Positions 5,081-5,286 of a stretch of 5,286 nt of DNA are shown here, piece by piece; the stretch's first letter is position 1; each line of letters starts with the position of its first letter. Below the pieces are notes generated by a model that saw nothing but the letters and a program-made list of their open reading frames with translations, was not told the DNA's origin and did not search any database. This stretch comes from Patescibacteria group bacterium UBA6102 (GTDB lineage: Bacteria; Patescibacteriota; Minisyncoccia; Minisyncoccales; UBA5738). The DNA is taken from NCBI GenBank assembly GCA_002423555.1, contig DIWQ01000014.1, positions 1-5,286 on the forward strand, in the 5' to 3' direction. The position numbers and the translations under genes were made by a program.

Positions 5081-5235
5081 GAAATTAAAAATGTAAAAAT
5101 CAAAAATCAAAATTACAATTTGTGCCGTAGGCGCATCCGTCCTTTGGCGGAAAAAATTAAAAATGTTTTCGCATTTTCAATTTTAAACTTTAAATTGTCA
5201 TTTTTAATTTTGATTTTTCAATTTTAAACTGAAAC
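5081..5235. repeat. AT-rich holB upstream spacer with an exact 16-bp direct repeat and two small GC hairpins
   Basis: The stretch between the terminator and the holB start is very AT-rich. TTTTCAATTTTAAACT occurs exactly twice, at 5174-5189 and 5215-5230. Close to holB, AAAAATC units repeat at about 5094-5107. Between them lies a GC-rich patch (about 5121-5153) with two weak stems, GTGCC/GGCGC and CCGTC/GGCGG, each needing one G-U pair when read as plus-strand RNA. No convincing promoter could be picked out. Confidence 0.6.
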
Positions 5236-5262
5236 AAAATAACCGCAAAGCGGTTATTTTTT
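5236..5262 (-). terminator. Strong intrinsic (probably bidirectional) terminator
   Basis: AAAATAACCGC at 5236-5246 is followed by an AAA loop and its exact reverse complement at 5250-5260, an 11-bp perfect stem. T-rich flanks occur on both strands: six T on the plus strand at 5257-5262, and TTTTGTTT read on the minus strand. It overlaps the stop codon of the gene entering from the right and probably separates it from holB. Confidence 0.8.
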
Positions 5263-5286
5263 GGCCATTATGCTCTTCTTGTAGAA
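5254..5286 (-). CDS. C-terminal tail of an unidentified upstream gene (partial)
   Basis: On the minus strand the window opens in a frame reading FYKKSIMAKK followed by TAA at 5254-5256. A strong hairpin overlaps this stop codon, the usual place for an intrinsic terminator, which supports this as the end of a real gene entering from the right. The basic, lysine-rich end would suit a nucleic-acid-binding protein, but ten residues are too few to identify a family, and the reading frame itself is not proved. Confidence 0.4.
   Translation of the reverse strand, partial: FYKKSIMAKK

Overview
The window reads as ordinary bacterial chromosome, almost all coded on the minus strand. It most resembles a candidate-phyla-radiation (Patescibacteria, probably Parcubacteria-like) genome. 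The grounds are a short prolyl-tRNA synthetase of 423 residues without the usual editing insert, compact single-domain housekeeping genes, AT-rich intergenic stretches full of TTGAAAA-type repeats and palindromes, no visible Shine-Dalgarno sequences, and a palindrome-encoded KGSDPF peptide inside holB. This placement is inference from gene style; no 16S rRNA or marker search was possible. All complete genes end in TAA, so the window does not test whether TGA is recoded.

Right to left, which is the direction of transcription: the last codons of an unidentified gene (5254-5286) run into an 11-bp-stem terminator. An AT-rich spacer with an exact 16-bp repeat follows, then holB (DNA polymerase III delta' subunit, best start GTG at 5080). 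Next is a roughly 440-bp gap. It holds a small plus-strand gene for a 59-residue CPKCG protein, convergent with holB, and a candidate extended -10 promoter that would drive the next block leftwards.

That block is frr (ribosome recycling factor), rseP (site-2 membrane metalloprotease), proS (prolyl-tRNA synthetase) and mreB (rod-shape actin, cut by the left edge). proS and mreB overlap by 17 bp and are surely co-transcribed. frr/rseP and rseP/proS are separated by about 150-bp spacers, each filled by a large imperfect inverted repeat. The block joins translation (frr, proS), envelope proteolysis (rseP) and cell shape (mreB), in a reduced version of the frr...rseP arrangement seen in many bacteria.

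I found no defence system, mobile-element gene, CRISPR array, tRNA or rRNA. The most interesting features are the small CPKCG gene, the in-frame palindromic insertion in holB, and the family of AT-rich palindromic intergenic elements around frr and rseP.
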